Below, in pieces: positions 16,607 to 23,903 of a stretch of DNA of 62,548 nucleotides. The position numbers and the translations under genes were made by a program. The first letter of the stretch is position 1, and each line of letters starts with the position of its first letter. The stretch comes from Actinomycetota bacterium. Its GTDB lineage: Bacteria; Actinomycetota; Thermoleophilia; Solirubrobacterales; 70-9. The notes under the pieces are model-generated. The model was not told where the DNA came from. It made no database searches and saw only the letters and a list, made by a program, of their open reading frames with translations. The stretch lies in contig JAFDWO010000153.1 of NCBI GenBank assembly GCA_018268415.1, forward strand, positions 1 to 62,548, in the 5' to 3' direction.

Positions 16607-17192
16607 TCACGCTCCGCGGGCGCCGTCGGCCAGGACGAGATCTGCCGCGCCGAGGAGATCAGGAGCCGAGGGGGCTCGGGGAGCGGCAATGGCCAGCGCC
16701 ACTCGAGCCGACTCACCCACACGGCATCGAGCCCCGCGGCACGGGCGCCGATCACGTCCCAACCATGCGCGGCGATCAGAGTCGCCTCCTCCGCCGCGAC
16801 GGCGAGCTGTTCGACCGCGAGGGAGTAGATGGCCGGATCCGGCTTGAAGGCGCCGACGTCATCGGTGGAGATGACCGTTCTGACATGGCGGTCGAGCCCG
16901 CCGCGTCCGAGCAGGGTACGGGTTTTTAGCCCGGAGAGGACGTCGAGCACCTCGTCGGCCCGGTCGGGGTCGAGATCCCGCTGGGCCGGTACCGACCGGA
17001 GTATCGACCTCGCCCACTCCGGGAACGGCCGGTAGTTCCGGGTCAGCGTCACCGAGGCGGCGGCGTGGAGCGGACGGCCGAACCAGGCCTCGTGCGTCGC
17101 CGGCGAGGCACCGAGCGCTCCAGCCGAAGCCGTGCGGCCGAGAGGTCGAAGAGTGTGCCCATCACGTCGGGACATACGACCCGCGCGGCCAT
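16607..17192 (-). pseudogene. Haloacid dehalogenase-like hydrolase, two frameshifts
   Basis: Three frames together spell one HAD protein. The first (ATG 17,192) gives VVCPDVMGTLFDLSAARLRLER with the nucleophile Asp. The second continues with THEAWFGRPLHAAASVTLTR and DVGAFKPDPAIYSLAVEQL, including the Lys motif and GWDVIGARAAGLDAVWVSR. The third ends PDLLGAADLVLADGARGA at 16,607. Both breaks look like single-base indels. It resembles 2-haloacid dehalogenases (type II). Unless caused by sequencing error, it is dead. Confidence 0.7.
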
Positions 17193-17215
17193 GCGTGATT
17201 GCTATCCGGAACGCC

Positions 17216-17241
17216 TGAATCGATCCGGCTCCTGCCAGGTC
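17216..17241 (+). promoter_or_regulatory. Element sigma-type promoter (TGAATC-N15-AGGTC)
   Basis: TGAATC at 17,216-17,221 and AGGTC at 17,237-17,241 (then AGACC) are separated by 15 bp. The gene downstream starts at 17,282 after a leader with a strong GGAGGAGAGGAG ribosome site. One of the seven full-length matches in the element. Confidence 0.75.
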
Positions 17242-17281
17242 AGACCCTCAACTCATTCATTCACCCGGAGGAGAGGAGCAG

Positions 17282-18121
17282 ATGACGACCGCAACCGAAA
17301 TCCAGACAGGGGGCGATCCCGACCTGATGACGATGGCGAGACGTGTGGGTATAGGGGGCGCGCTGGCCGGGCTCGTCGGGGGGGCGGTGATGATCGGGTT
17401 GATGATCATCGTGATGGGTGCCGAAGGCAGCGGCTATGCGACGCCGCTCAACCTCGGCATCCCGGCCTTCGCGAAGACGATCACCCCGCCTCTGCAGATG
17501 CTGCCGACGATGATGGCGGCGATGGGGATCCACCTGCCGCCGGAAACGATGGCCCAGCTGAAGCCGGCCCTGGCGAGCGGTCACCTGTCGCCGCCGATGA
17601 TGAACCACCTCGGCGAAATGCTCATGGGCATGCATATGCCTCCCGAAAAGGTCCATCAGATCGGCGATCTGATGGCCGGGCATGCCTCGAACAGCACGAT
17701 GGCCGACCTGCTGTCGGAAATGCCGGCCTCGGCCCGTCATGAAGTCATGCACGCGATGCCGGTGACCGGCGGCAACGTGGTACTCGGCGCGGTGACCCAC
17801 TTCGTCCTGGCGGTCCTGCTCGGCGTCGCGTTCGCGATGGCGATCATCGGGATCGGCATCGAACGGCTCTCGATCTCGGTGCTGCGCACACCGGTAGGGA
17901 TCATCCCGACCAGCGTGGTCGGCGGGGCGATCGTCTATGTCGTCAACCGCTGGTTGATCCTGCCGGCGATCGACCCGATGATGCGGCTGGTGCCGGAGGG
18001 CTGGTTCTTCGTCGCCCACCTGTTGTTCGGTCTCGTAGTCGGCATCGGGATCACGATGATCGCCGCCCGTGAGCACCTGCTGGAGGGCGGATCGAAGAGC
18101 CCACATCCGGTCGCCTCCTAG
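17282..18121 (+). CDS. Met/His-rich multi-pass membrane protein, unknown
   Basis: A 279-aa protein I do not recognise. Hydrophobic helices lie at about 25-47, 160-190, 198-222 and 235-262. Between the first and second is a long loop rich in Met and His (MMNHLGEMLMGMHMPPEKVHQ, LMAGHASN, MHAMP), the type of ligand set that binds Cu(I), Ag(I) or Hg(II). It is preceded by a sigma-type promoter and a strong ribosome site. A role in soft-metal transport or sensing is inference from composition and neighbours. Confidence 0.65.
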   Translation: MTTATEIQTGGDPDLMTMARRVGIGGALAGLVGGAVMIGLMIIVMGAEGSGYATPLNLGIPAFAKTITPPLQMLPTMMAAMGIHLPPETMAQLKPALASGHLSPPMMNHLGEMLMGMHMPPEKVHQIGDLMAGHASNSTMADLLSEMPASARHEVMHAMPVTGGNVVLGAVTHFVLAVLLGVAFAMAIIGIGIERLSISVLRTPVGIIPTSVVGGAIVYVVNRWLILPAIDPMMRLVPEGWFFVAHLLFGLVVGIGITMIAAREHLLEGGSKSPHPVAS

Positions 18122-18241
18122 TAGTCCCGTCGGACCTCGATCGCGGTGGCTCCGGGGAGGGCCATCGTCGGTCGGGCCCGCTGCCCCGGCCGGTGTCGGG
18201 GCTGCCGGCGAGCGCCCATGCGGCGGTGCGTCGAGGCGACC

Positions 18242-18267
18242 TGAATCGTTCACCGGGTACACGGGTC
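18242..18267 (+). promoter_or_regulatory. Element sigma-type promoter (TGAATC-N15-GGGTC)
   Basis: TGAATC 18,242-18,247 and GGGTC 18,263-18,267. The next start codon is ATG 18,282, 14 nt after GGGTC, preceded by AAGAGGA. Confidence 0.75.
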
Positions 18268-18281
18268 ATCGAAAGAGGACG

Positions 18282-18563
18282 ATGATCGACCCCCGTCAAA
18301 CCATGGTCGTCTGCGAGGCCACGCCGAATGGAGATCTCGCCCTGGCGACCGCAGCCTCACTCGCGGGACGGGATGCCGCCAGGATGACGGCCGCCGCCGC
18401 CGCCGAGATCCAGATGCCGGGATACGGGTTCTGTTGGGAATCGGGTGATGTCGCGGGACCAGGGCCAACGCGCAAACGCCCGCGCCAGGCTCGGACGGCC
18501 ATGCGGAGGCTGGCGACGACGCCGATCCTTCAGGTCCCGCCGGCCGGGGACCAAAATCCATGA
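18282..18563 (+). CDS. Small hypothetical protein
   Basis: A 93-aa open frame with no recognisable family: an Ala-rich N-terminal half (LALATAASLAGRDAARMTAAAAAE), GYGFCWESGD, and an Arg/Pro-rich end. Support for reality comes from context only: it begins just after a sigma-type promoter with a fair ribosome site, and its TGA overlaps the ATG of the following methyltransferase (ATGA). It may be a leader that couples translation of the methyltransferase. Confidence 0.4.
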   Translation: MIDPRQTMVVCEATPNGDLALATAASLAGRDAARMTAAAAAEIQMPGYGFCWESGDVAGPGPTRKRPRQARTAMRRLATTPILQVPPAGDQNP

Positions 18564-19234
18564 CACTCGATGCCGAAGCTGCTCGAGATGCCCGGAGGCC
18601 CGACGTGAGGGCGGACACCGCCACTAACTGGGACCGGCTGGCGCCGCTCTACAACCTGCAGCTCCGCCTGGAGCGCTCTGCTCTGGACGCCGCTGTCGAC
18701 GTGGCCGCGTTCGACCCCGCCGACCGGCTGCTGGACCTCGGGACCGGGACGGGCGCCTTGCTGGTGCGGCTGATCGAGCGCCGGGTCGCCTTGGCCGAGG
18801 TGACCGGCGTCGACAGGTCGCCGGGGATGCTGGCCCGCGTTCCCGCGCTGCCCGACGGGTGGCGTCTCCTCAGAGCCGATGCGACCGATCTCCCACTCCC
18901 CGCCGATCGCTTTGACGTCGTCTCCGCGATCTACGTCCTGCATCTTCTGGATCCCGACCACCGGCAGAAGCTGCTCGAGGAGGTCCGGCGGGTAAACGGC
19001 CCAGCCGGGCGTCTGATCGTGGTGGTGCCGGCGCCGCCGCCGGTCAACCGACTGACCCGCATGCTCGCGCCGCTCGCAAGGCTGTTGGGATGTCTTTCGC
19101 CCACCTTGCTCGGGCTGCGCCCGATCGATGCGGTCGCCGAATTGGAGCGCTGTGGTTTCGCCGTGCTGGAGACGCGTCGGGTCACCAGGGGCTATCCGTC
19201 GGTGGTGGTGAAGGCGTCCTTCCCCGCTGCCTGA
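18560..19234 (+). CDS. SAM-dependent class I methyltransferase
   Basis: A 224-aa methyltransferase of the UbiE/Methyltransf_11 kind. LLDLGTGTGALLVRLI (about 56-71) is motif I for SAM, EVTGVDRSPGML is motif II, LRADATDLPLPADRFDVVSAIYVLHLL covers motifs III-IV. The substrate is unknown. The gene is translationally coupled to the small ORF upstream and ends 16 bp before the promoter of the sigma gene, so expression is tied to the same regulon. Confidence 0.82.
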   Translation: MTLDAEAARDARRPDVRADTATNWDRLAPLYNLQLRLERSALDAAVDVAAFDPADRLLDLGTGTGALLVRLIERRVALAEVTGVDRSPGMLARVPALPDGWRLLRADATDLPLPADRFDVVSAIYVLHLLDPDHRQKLLEEVRRVNGPAGRLIVVVPAPPPVNRLTRMLAPLARLLGCLSPTLLGLRPIDAVAELERCGFAVLETRRVTRGYPSVVVKASFPAA

Positions 19235-19250
19235 AGAGGTGATGCCTTGG

Positions 19251-19276
19251 TGAATCGAAGTGCTTCAACGAGGGTC
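19251..19276 (+). promoter_or_regulatory. Autoregulatory sigma-type promoter before the ECF sigma gene
   Basis: TGAATC 19,251-19,256, 15-bp spacer, GGGTC 19,272-19,276, then exactly 9 nt to ATG 19,286. A leaderless start is implied. Because the motif recurs before other element genes, this suggests the sigma factor transcribes its own gene. Confidence 0.8.
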
Positions 19277-19285
19277 CAACCCTGC

Positions 19286-19945
19286 ATGGATGCCTCGATC
19301 TGGCCCGCTCTTCCCGCCGCGGGGAAGCGCCCTGCCCCTCCCCGGTGGGCGCCTGCGATGCTTCGCCCGATGCGGCCGGTCTCCCACGCCGACGAAGACG
19401 ATCTCGTCGCCCGCGCCCAGGCCGGCGATCAGGGCGCCTTCGAGGAGCTGGTCCGGCGCCACGCCGACCGGCTCTACGCGGTCGTCACCCGCTTCGTCGG
19501 CGACCGTCAGGAGGCAGAGGAGGTCACCCAGGAGGCATTCCTCCGCGCCTGGCGCGGCATCGGGCGTTTCCAGGGCAACTCGCAGTTCTTCACCTGGCTG
19601 TATCGGATCGGGATCAACGAGGCGAAGCGACGGGTCGGGCGTCGCGCCTCCCCGGCCGGCTCGACCTCGCTCGACGAGCACCCCGGGTTGGAGGTCTCCG
19701 ATCTGAGCCAGGCGCCTGAGACGAGTGCCGACCGGCGGGAGCTGCGGGGTGTCCTCGAAGGGGCGATCCGCGCGCTCGGGCCCGACTACCGCGCCGCCTT
19801 GATCCTCCGCGACATCGAGGGCCTCAGCACCAGCGAGGCCGCCGAGACGCTCGACCTCGGCGAGGCGGCATTCAAGAGCCGCCTGCACCGGGCTCGACTT
19901 TCCGTCCGCAAGGCCGTCGACGACTACCTAGGAGACGAACGATGA
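19286..19945 (+). CDS. ECF (extracytoplasmic function) sigma factor
   Basis: An alternative sigma factor of 219 aa. Region 2 is DLVARAQAGDQGAFEELVRRHADRLY through EEVTQEAFLRAWRGIGRFQGNSQFFTWLYRIGINEAKRR (about 40-120). Region 4 is EGAIRALGPDYRAALILRDIEGLSTSEAAETLDLGEAAFKSRLHRARLSVRK, with the HTH near 185-205. ATG 19,286 is preferred because it follows the promoter by 9 nt; ATG codons at about 19,358 and 19,370 would give a more standard N-terminus. The stop overlaps the anti-sigma start (ATGA). It is the likely reader of the TGAATC-N15-GGGTC promoters in this element. Confidence 0.9.
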   Translation: MDASIWPALPAAGKRPAPPRWAPAMLRPMRPVSHADEDDLVARAQAGDQGAFEELVRRHADRLYAVVTRFVGDRQEAEEVTQEAFLRAWRGIGRFQGNSQFFTWLYRIGINEAKRRVGRRASPAGSTSLDEHPGLEVSDLSQAPETSADRRELRGVLEGAIRALGPDYRAALILRDIEGLSTSEAAETLDLGEAAFKSRLHRARLSVRKAVDDYLGDER

Positions 19946-20205
19946 TCAAGCGCCTGGCGAGGCACTACCACTTCATGCGCGAGCACCTCTGGACGAACTC
20001 CCATCTGTCCCCCTACCTCGATCAGGAAGTCAGCGCCGCAGAACGGATCCGCGTCGAGGAACACACCCACGTCTGCCCGAAATGTCACCGGATGCTGGAG
20101 ACGCTGCGGGAGACGCTCGAAGGATTGCGCGCGATGGGCGCCGAAGGCGGCGCGCCCAGCGGGCTCACCGATTCGGTCATGGAGCGTGTGCGCGGCGAGA
20201 GGTGA
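19942..20205 (+). CDS. Zinc-binding anti-sigma factor (ZAS domain)
   Basis: An 87-aa soluble protein. HLSPYLDQEVSAAERIRVEEHTHVCPKCHRMLETLR contains the H-x3-C-x2-C zinc motif of ZAS anti-sigma factors such as RsrA/ChrR. It lacks a membrane helix, so it should sense in the cytosol, possibly by oxidation or metal replacement at the HCC site. It is translationally coupled to the sigma gene, which fits 1:1 synthesis of inhibitor and sigma. Confidence 0.85.
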   Translation: MIKRLARHYHFMREHLWTNSHLSPYLDQEVSAAERIRVEEHTHVCPKCHRMLETLRETLEGLRAMGAEGGAPSGLTDSVMERVRGER

Positions 20206-20237
20206 GCCGACCGGGCGGAGCCAGGATCCGACGGAGA

Positions 20238-20263
20238 TGAATCGCATCGGGGTACCCAGGGTC
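20238..20263 (+). promoter_or_regulatory. Element sigma-type promoter before the radical SAM gene
   Basis: TGAATC 20,238-20,243, 15-bp spacer, GGGTC 20,259-20,263, then 9 nt to GTG 20,273. Same geometry as at the sigma gene, pointing to a leaderless transcript. Confidence 0.8.
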
Positions 20264-20272
20264 CAATCCCTC

Positions 20273-21670
20273 GTGAGCCTCCGAATCATCCACCGACTGC
20301 GGGCCCTCGAGCGCGCGACGCGCCCGGAGCACCCCGATCTCGCCGCGGCGCTCGCCCGGCGATGGGAGGAGCTCCCGGAGAGCGTGCGCACACCGAACCA
20401 GATGCTCGGCCGCCGGATCGCCGGGTGTGAGGGCACCCAAGGCGTCTTCCCTGCCTGCAACCTGGCATGTACGCCCTGCTACCACTCCCGCGAGGCCAAC
20501 CGGGTGCGGGTCGACGGCGACCACACGGTGGCCGAGGTCGAGGCCCAGATGCGCCTGGCCCGGGAGCTGCGGGGGCCGTCCCAGCACGCGCAGCTGATCG
20601 GCGGCGAGGTGACGCTGCTCGGCCCCGAGGCGCATGCCGCGGCGCTCGAGGCGATGATCCGCAACGGCCGCAAGCCGATGTCGATGACCCACGGTGACTT
20701 CGACTACGACTACCTCGAGGCCCTCGCCCTCGACCCCGAGACGGGGCGGCCGCGATTCCGCCATCTCAGCTTCGCCGGCCATTTCGACTCGACCATGCGC
20801 GGTCGCCGGGGCATCAAACGCGTCCGCGGCGAGGCGGAGCTGAACCCCGAGCGCAAGCGCTTCTGCGCGATGTTCGACCGCCTTCGTCGCGAGCACGGGA
20901 TCGATAGCTACCTGGCCCACAACATGACGGTGACGCCGCGCAACCTCGACCAGATCGCCGATGTGATCCGCGAGTGCCGCAGCTACGGCTTTCGGATGTT
21001 CAGTTTCCAGCCGGCCGCCTTCGTCGGCAACCCTTCGCGCTGGAAGGAGGAATACCGATCATTCGACGACGACGACGTCTGGCGGGAAGTCGAGCGCGGC
21101 GCCGGCGGGCGGCTGCACTCGCGCGCGCTGCAGTTCGGCGATCCCCGCTGCAATCGCACCGCCTACGGCGGCTTTCAGGGTGGACGCTACTGGTCGCTCT
21201 TCGACGAAGACGACCCACGCGAACTGCGCGTACGCGACAGCTTCATCGCCGGTTTCGGGGGAGTCGACCTCGACGCGCCGCTGCCGCTGGCCGCGGCACG
21301 ACTCGCCCGCGTCGCCGCCCGCGAGCCCCGGTTGGTGCCGCGCGCGGTCGGCTTCGCGGGGCGCCTGGTCGGCCGTATGGGCGGGCCTGGCGCGCTCCTG
21401 CGGAAGCGGCCGCGGGCCGTGACCTTCGCGATGCACAGCTTCATGGACGCGAGCGTCGTCCGCCCGGCCTGGGAGGCCATCGAGCGCGGCGAGGCCGCCG
21501 AGGAGCCGTCGGTTCGGGCCGCCCAGGAGCGGCTGCAGGCCTGTATGTACGGGATGGCCCATCCCGAGGATGGGCGCATGGTTCCCGGCTGCGTGCAGCA
21601 CTCGGTCCTCGACCCTCGGCAGAATGCGCGGCTGGCCGAACTGCTGCCGCTCCACGACCGTGGCGCCTGA
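20273..21670 (+). CDS. Uncharacterised radical SAM protein
   Basis: A 465-aa protein with the cluster motif C62-N-L-A-C66-T-P-C69 (C-x3-C-x2-C) after an unusual extra Cys52 (AGCEGTQGVFPAC). LIGGEVTLLG matches the SAM-binding GGE motif. The C-terminal region has two more Cys (LQACMYGMAHPEDG and VPGCVQHSVLDP) that could hold an auxiliary site. The GTG start is set by the leaderless promoter; longer in-frame starts would lie inside it. I know no defined family for it. The reaction is unknown; neighbours suggest a redox or metal/metalloid pathway. The end overlaps the next gene. Confidence 0.8.
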   Translation: MSLRIIHRLRALERATRPEHPDLAAALARRWEELPESVRTPNQMLGRRIAGCEGTQGVFPACNLACTPCYHSREANRVRVDGDHTVAEVEAQMRLARELRGPSQHAQLIGGEVTLLGPEAHAAALEAMIRNGRKPMSMTHGDFDYDYLEALALDPETGRPRFRHLSFAGHFDSTMRGRRGIKRVRGEAELNPERKRFCAMFDRLRREHGIDSYLAHNMTVTPRNLDQIADVIRECRSYGFRMFSFQPAAFVGNPSRWKEEYRSFDDDDVWREVERGAGGRLHSRALQFGDPRCNRTAYGGFQGGRYWSLFDEDDPRELRVRDSFIAGFGGVDLDAPLPLAAARLARVAAREPRLVPRAVGFAGRLVGRMGGPGALLRKRPRAVTFAMHSFMDASVVRPAWEAIERGEAAEEPSVRAAQERLQACMYGMAHPEDGRMVPGCVQHSVLDPRQNARLAELLPLHDRGA

Positions 21671-22145
21671 CCTCCCAAGAAGCGAACCGGGCGGCGAGCG
21701 CCGGGGTCCCCGGGTGACCGTCCTCACCTTGCCCGGCTGCCTGCATTGCCGGCGTGCGCGGCGGCTCCTCGAGCGCCGGGGAGTCGCCTACTCGGAGGTG
21801 TCGATGGCCGGCATACCGCATTTCCGGGCCGTGTTGCTCGAGCAGACCGGGGGGACGACCGTGCCGCAGATCATCGTCGGCAGCGAGCCGCTCGGCGGCG
21901 CCGACGACCTCGCCCGCCTCGACCGGCGCGGGGCCCTGACGGCGCGGCTCGCCGGCGAGCGGTTCCCCCGTCCGGTGCGCGTCCGCCGCTTCTCCGCGCG
22001 GTGTCTCCTGCGGTGGGTGTTGACGGCGCCCTCCGGGCGCGGTCGCCGACCGTGGCGTTACCGCACCGAGCTGATCGACGGCCGCGGTCACTCGCTGGGC
22101 CCTGTGGTGCGCGCGCCCGAGGGCGGCGCCACACCTTCGGACTGA
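21660..22145 (+). CDS. Glutaredoxin-like protein with basic C-terminal extension
   Basis: About 161 aa. VTVLTLPGCLHCRRARRLLERRGVAYSEVSM is a glutaredoxin fold with the redox motif C-L-H-C, and GGTTVPQIIVGSEPLGGADDL is the cis-Pro and glutathione-like binding half. The last 70 residues (RRFSARCLLRWVL...) are Arg-rich and unrelated to glutaredoxin. GTG 21,660 overlaps the radical SAM stop, suggesting coupling; GTG 21,714 is an alternative start right at the domain. It may serve as electron donor or thiol partner for the radical SAM product, by inference. Confidence 0.75.
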   Translation: MAPDLPRSEPGGERRGPRVTVLTLPGCLHCRRARRLLERRGVAYSEVSMAGIPHFRAVLLEQTGGTTVPQIIVGSEPLGGADDLARLDRRGALTARLAGERFPRPVRVRRFSARCLLRWVLTAPSGRGRRPWRYRTELIDGRGHSLGPVVRAPEGGATPSD

Positions 22146-22191
22146 ACCGCCGCCTCACCCGGCCAAAGCTCGGCTGCGGAGAACCCGGTTC

Positions 22192-22809
22192 CTAGCCGGC
22201 GAGGGCGTAGCGTTCGATGTCGGCCCGCAGGGTGTCGGCGGAGGTGTAGCCGCCCGGCCTTATGTAGGTGCGCTCGCCGCGGCGGTCGTAGAAGATCGTG
22301 GTCGGCCAGCCCCGCCCGCCGCCGATCGAGGCGGCCTGGGAGGCGCTCGGGTCATAGATGCTCGGATAGCTGACCGGGTATCGCCCGAGGAAATCTTTGG
22401 CGCCGGCACGGTCGTCCTGGGAGTCCAGGCCGATGAAGGCGACCTTCCCCCGGAACCGCCTGCCAAGTTGCTGGAAGAACGGGAACTCTTCGCGGCAGTT
22501 GGGGCACCATGATGCCCACTGGTTGACCACCACCGGCACCCCGCGGAGCGCGGCGAGCTGGTCGTCGATCGAACCGTCGATCACCTTGTTCGCCAGGCCT
22601 TCGTCGGCGGCGAGGTGCTTTACGGCCGCCTCGGTCCGAGCCTTCGTCGGCGGTGGCGCCGGGCCGCTCGAGGATCCGCCGCCGGAGGTGCCCACGACGG
22701 CCAGCGCGATCGCGAGTCCGGCGATCACAAGAAGGAGGATCGGCATCGTCAGGTCTCGGCGGGGCCGCCGCTCCTGCTGGTCGCCCTCCTTCTCCCGTCG
22801 GCCCGACAT
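22192..22809 (-). CDS. Membrane-anchored TlpA/ResA-like thioredoxin
   Basis: A 205-aa protein. The charged N-terminus (MSGRREKEGDQQ) is followed by one helix (about 22-42), then a Gly/Ser linker and a thioredoxin domain facing outward. VVVNQWASWCPNCREEFPFF carries the W-C-x2-C active site, and GWPTTIFYDRRGE the cis-Pro loop. ATG 22,809 is chosen because it sits 9 nt after GGGTC of a sigma-type promoter; a GTG at 22,845 lies inside that promoter. It likely reduces extracytoplasmic disulfides or delivers electrons outside. Confidence 0.85.
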   Translation of the reverse strand: MSGRREKEGDQQERRPRRDLTMPILLLVIAGLAIALAVVGTSGGGSSSGPAPPPTKARTEAAVKHLAADEGLANKVIDGSIDDQLAALRGVPVVVNQWASWCPNCREEFPFFQQLGRRFRGKVAFIGLDSQDDRAGAKDFLGRYPVSYPSIYDPSASQAASIGGGRGWPTTIFYDRRGERTYIRPGGYTSADTLRADIERYALAG

Positions 22810-22818
22810 CACGGCTTC

Positions 22819-22844
22819 GACCCCGACCGGCGCGAAAGGATTCA
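22819..22844 (-). promoter_or_regulatory. Element sigma-type promoter for the TlpA-like gene
   Basis: On the minus strand TGAATC (22,844-22,839), 15-bp spacer, GGGTC (22,823-22,819), then 9 nt to ATG 22,809. It is back to back with the promoter of the DUF427 gene, with the two -35 elements 2 bp apart. Confidence 0.8.
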
Positions 22845-22846
22845 CC

Positions 22847-22872
22847 TGAACCGAATCCTGCCCGCTTCGGTC
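22847..22872 (+). promoter_or_regulatory. Variant sigma-type promoter for the DUF427 gene
   Basis: TGAACC 22,847-22,852, 15-bp spacer, CGGTC 22,868-22,872. Both elements differ by one base from the consensus. A GAGGAGG ribosome site precedes ATG 22,911. Confidence 0.6.
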
Positions 22873-22910
22873 TGAACCGGTAGAACCGAGAAGTCCGACG
22901 AGGAGGCGCG

Positions 22911-23903
22911 ATGAGAGCCGTATGGAGAGGGACCGTCCTGGCAGAGAGCGATGAGACGATCGTCGTCGAGGGCAATCACTACTTCCCGCCCGACAGCGTC
23001 GATCGCGGATTTCTGAGGCCGAGCAAGACGCGCTCGCTCTGTCCCTGGAAGGGCCTGGCCGGCTACTACGACATCGAGGTCGGGGAAGAGCGGCAGACCG
23101 ACGCTGCCTGGACCTATCGCCGACCGTGGCCGTGGATCCGGAAGATCCGCGACCACGTCGCGTTCTGGGGCGAGGTCGAGGTGCAGGCTTGGTGGGTCGC
23201 CCTGGCCGACTGCTCTAGCATCGCTCGCCGTGCTCGATCAGGTCACGCGCGCGCGGCTGGCGCCGACGCTCGACCGCGGCGCCGAGGTCCTCGACCGGCT
23301 AGGGGTGCGGGCGGGGGCCTTGACCGCGGCCGGCCTGGTGGTCGGGGTGGGAGCCTGCGTGGCGGCGGCGGCGGGCCTCTGGTTCCTGGCACTGGTGCTC
23401 TGGTTGGCGAACCGGACGCTCGACGGGTTGGACGGTCCAGTCGCCAGGCTCTCCGGCGCGTCCGAGCTCGGCGGGATGTTGGACTTCGTCGCCGACTTCG
23501 TCGTCTACTCGGGGTTCGTCGTCGGCGTGGCGATCGCCGAGCCGGGCGCCCGGCTGGCCTGCGTCGTGCTGCTGGCCACCTATCTGGTCAACAACGTGGC
23601 GCTTCTGTCCTTCTCCTCGGTCGTCGAGCGACTCGGATTGGGCCTCGGCGACGTGCGTTCGCTGCGGTTGACCACCGGGGTCGCCGAGGGAACCGAGACG
23701 ATCGTCGCCTACGTCCTCTTCTGTCTCTTCCCGGAGGCGGCGGCAGGCATCGCCTGGGCCTTCGCCGCGCTCGTCGCTGTGACCGCCGTCCAGCGGGTGG
23801 TGAGCGCCGCGCGGATCCTCGGCGGACGCTGATGGAGAGAAGGCCGCCCGCCGGGCAGATGAATCCTTTTGCCCCGCATGGGGTCAGACCGAGGATCCGA
23901 TGA
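22911..23903 (+). CDS. DUF427 protein; reading frame lacks its usual stop
   Basis: Residues 1-97 match DUF427 (RAVWRGTVLAESDETIVVEGNHYFPPDSV, SLCPWKGLAGYYDIEVG, IRDHVAFWGEVEVQ), a small beta-rich family of unknown function, normally about 95-120 aa. Here the frame stays open to 23,903, giving 330 aa, but everything after about 23,200 is the off-frame reading of the next gene and is probably not meaningful. A -1 shift after the domain would stop at TAG near 23,216. A lost stop or frameshift is likely; the true 3' end is uncertain. Confidence 0.6.
   Translation: MRAVWRGTVLAESDETIVVEGNHYFPPDSVDRGFLRPSKTRSLCPWKGLAGYYDIEVGEERQTDAAWTYRRPWPWIRKIRDHVAFWGEVEVQAWWVALADCSSIARRARSGHARAAGADARPRRRGPRPARGAGGGLDRGRPGGRGGSLRGGGGGPLVPGTGALVGEPDARRVGRSSRQALRRVRARRDVGLRRRLRRLLGVRRRRGDRRAGRPAGLRRAAGHLSGQQRGASVLLLGRRATRIGPRRRAFAAVDHRGRRGNRDDRRLRPLLSLPGGGGRHRLGLRRARRCDRRPAGGERRADPRRTLMERRPPAGQMNPFAPHGVRPRIR
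23230..23832 (+). CDS. CDP-alcohol phosphatidyltransferase family (YnjF-like)
   Basis: A 200-aa integral membrane enzyme. DGLDGPVARLSGASELGGMLDFVADF contains the CDP-alcohol motif D-x2-D-G-x2-A-R-x8-G-x3-D-x3-D, complete in all acidic residues. Several helices surround it. E. coli YnjF belongs to this family and is coded beside YnjBCD, and the same neighbours occur here 3' of it, so I regard it as the YnjF counterpart. The alcohol acceptor is unknown. GTG 23,230 is the first start. Confidence 0.85.
   Translation: MLDQVTRARLAPTLDRGAEVLDRLGVRAGALTAAGLVVGVGACVAAAAGLWFLALVLWLANRTLDGLDGPVARLSGASELGGMLDFVADFVVYSGFVVGVAIAEPGARLACVVLLATYLVNNVALLSFSSVVERLGLGLGDVRSLRLTTGVAEGTETIVAYVLFCLFPEAAAGIAWAFAALVAVTAVQRVVSAARILGGR
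23860..23885 (+). promoter_or_regulatory. Element sigma-type promoter before the ynjB-like operon
   Basis: TGAATC 23,860-23,865, 15-bp spacer, GGGTC 23,881-23,885, then 14 nt to ATG 23,900. The spacer holds a CCCC-GCAT-GGGG inverted repeat. Confidence 0.8.
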
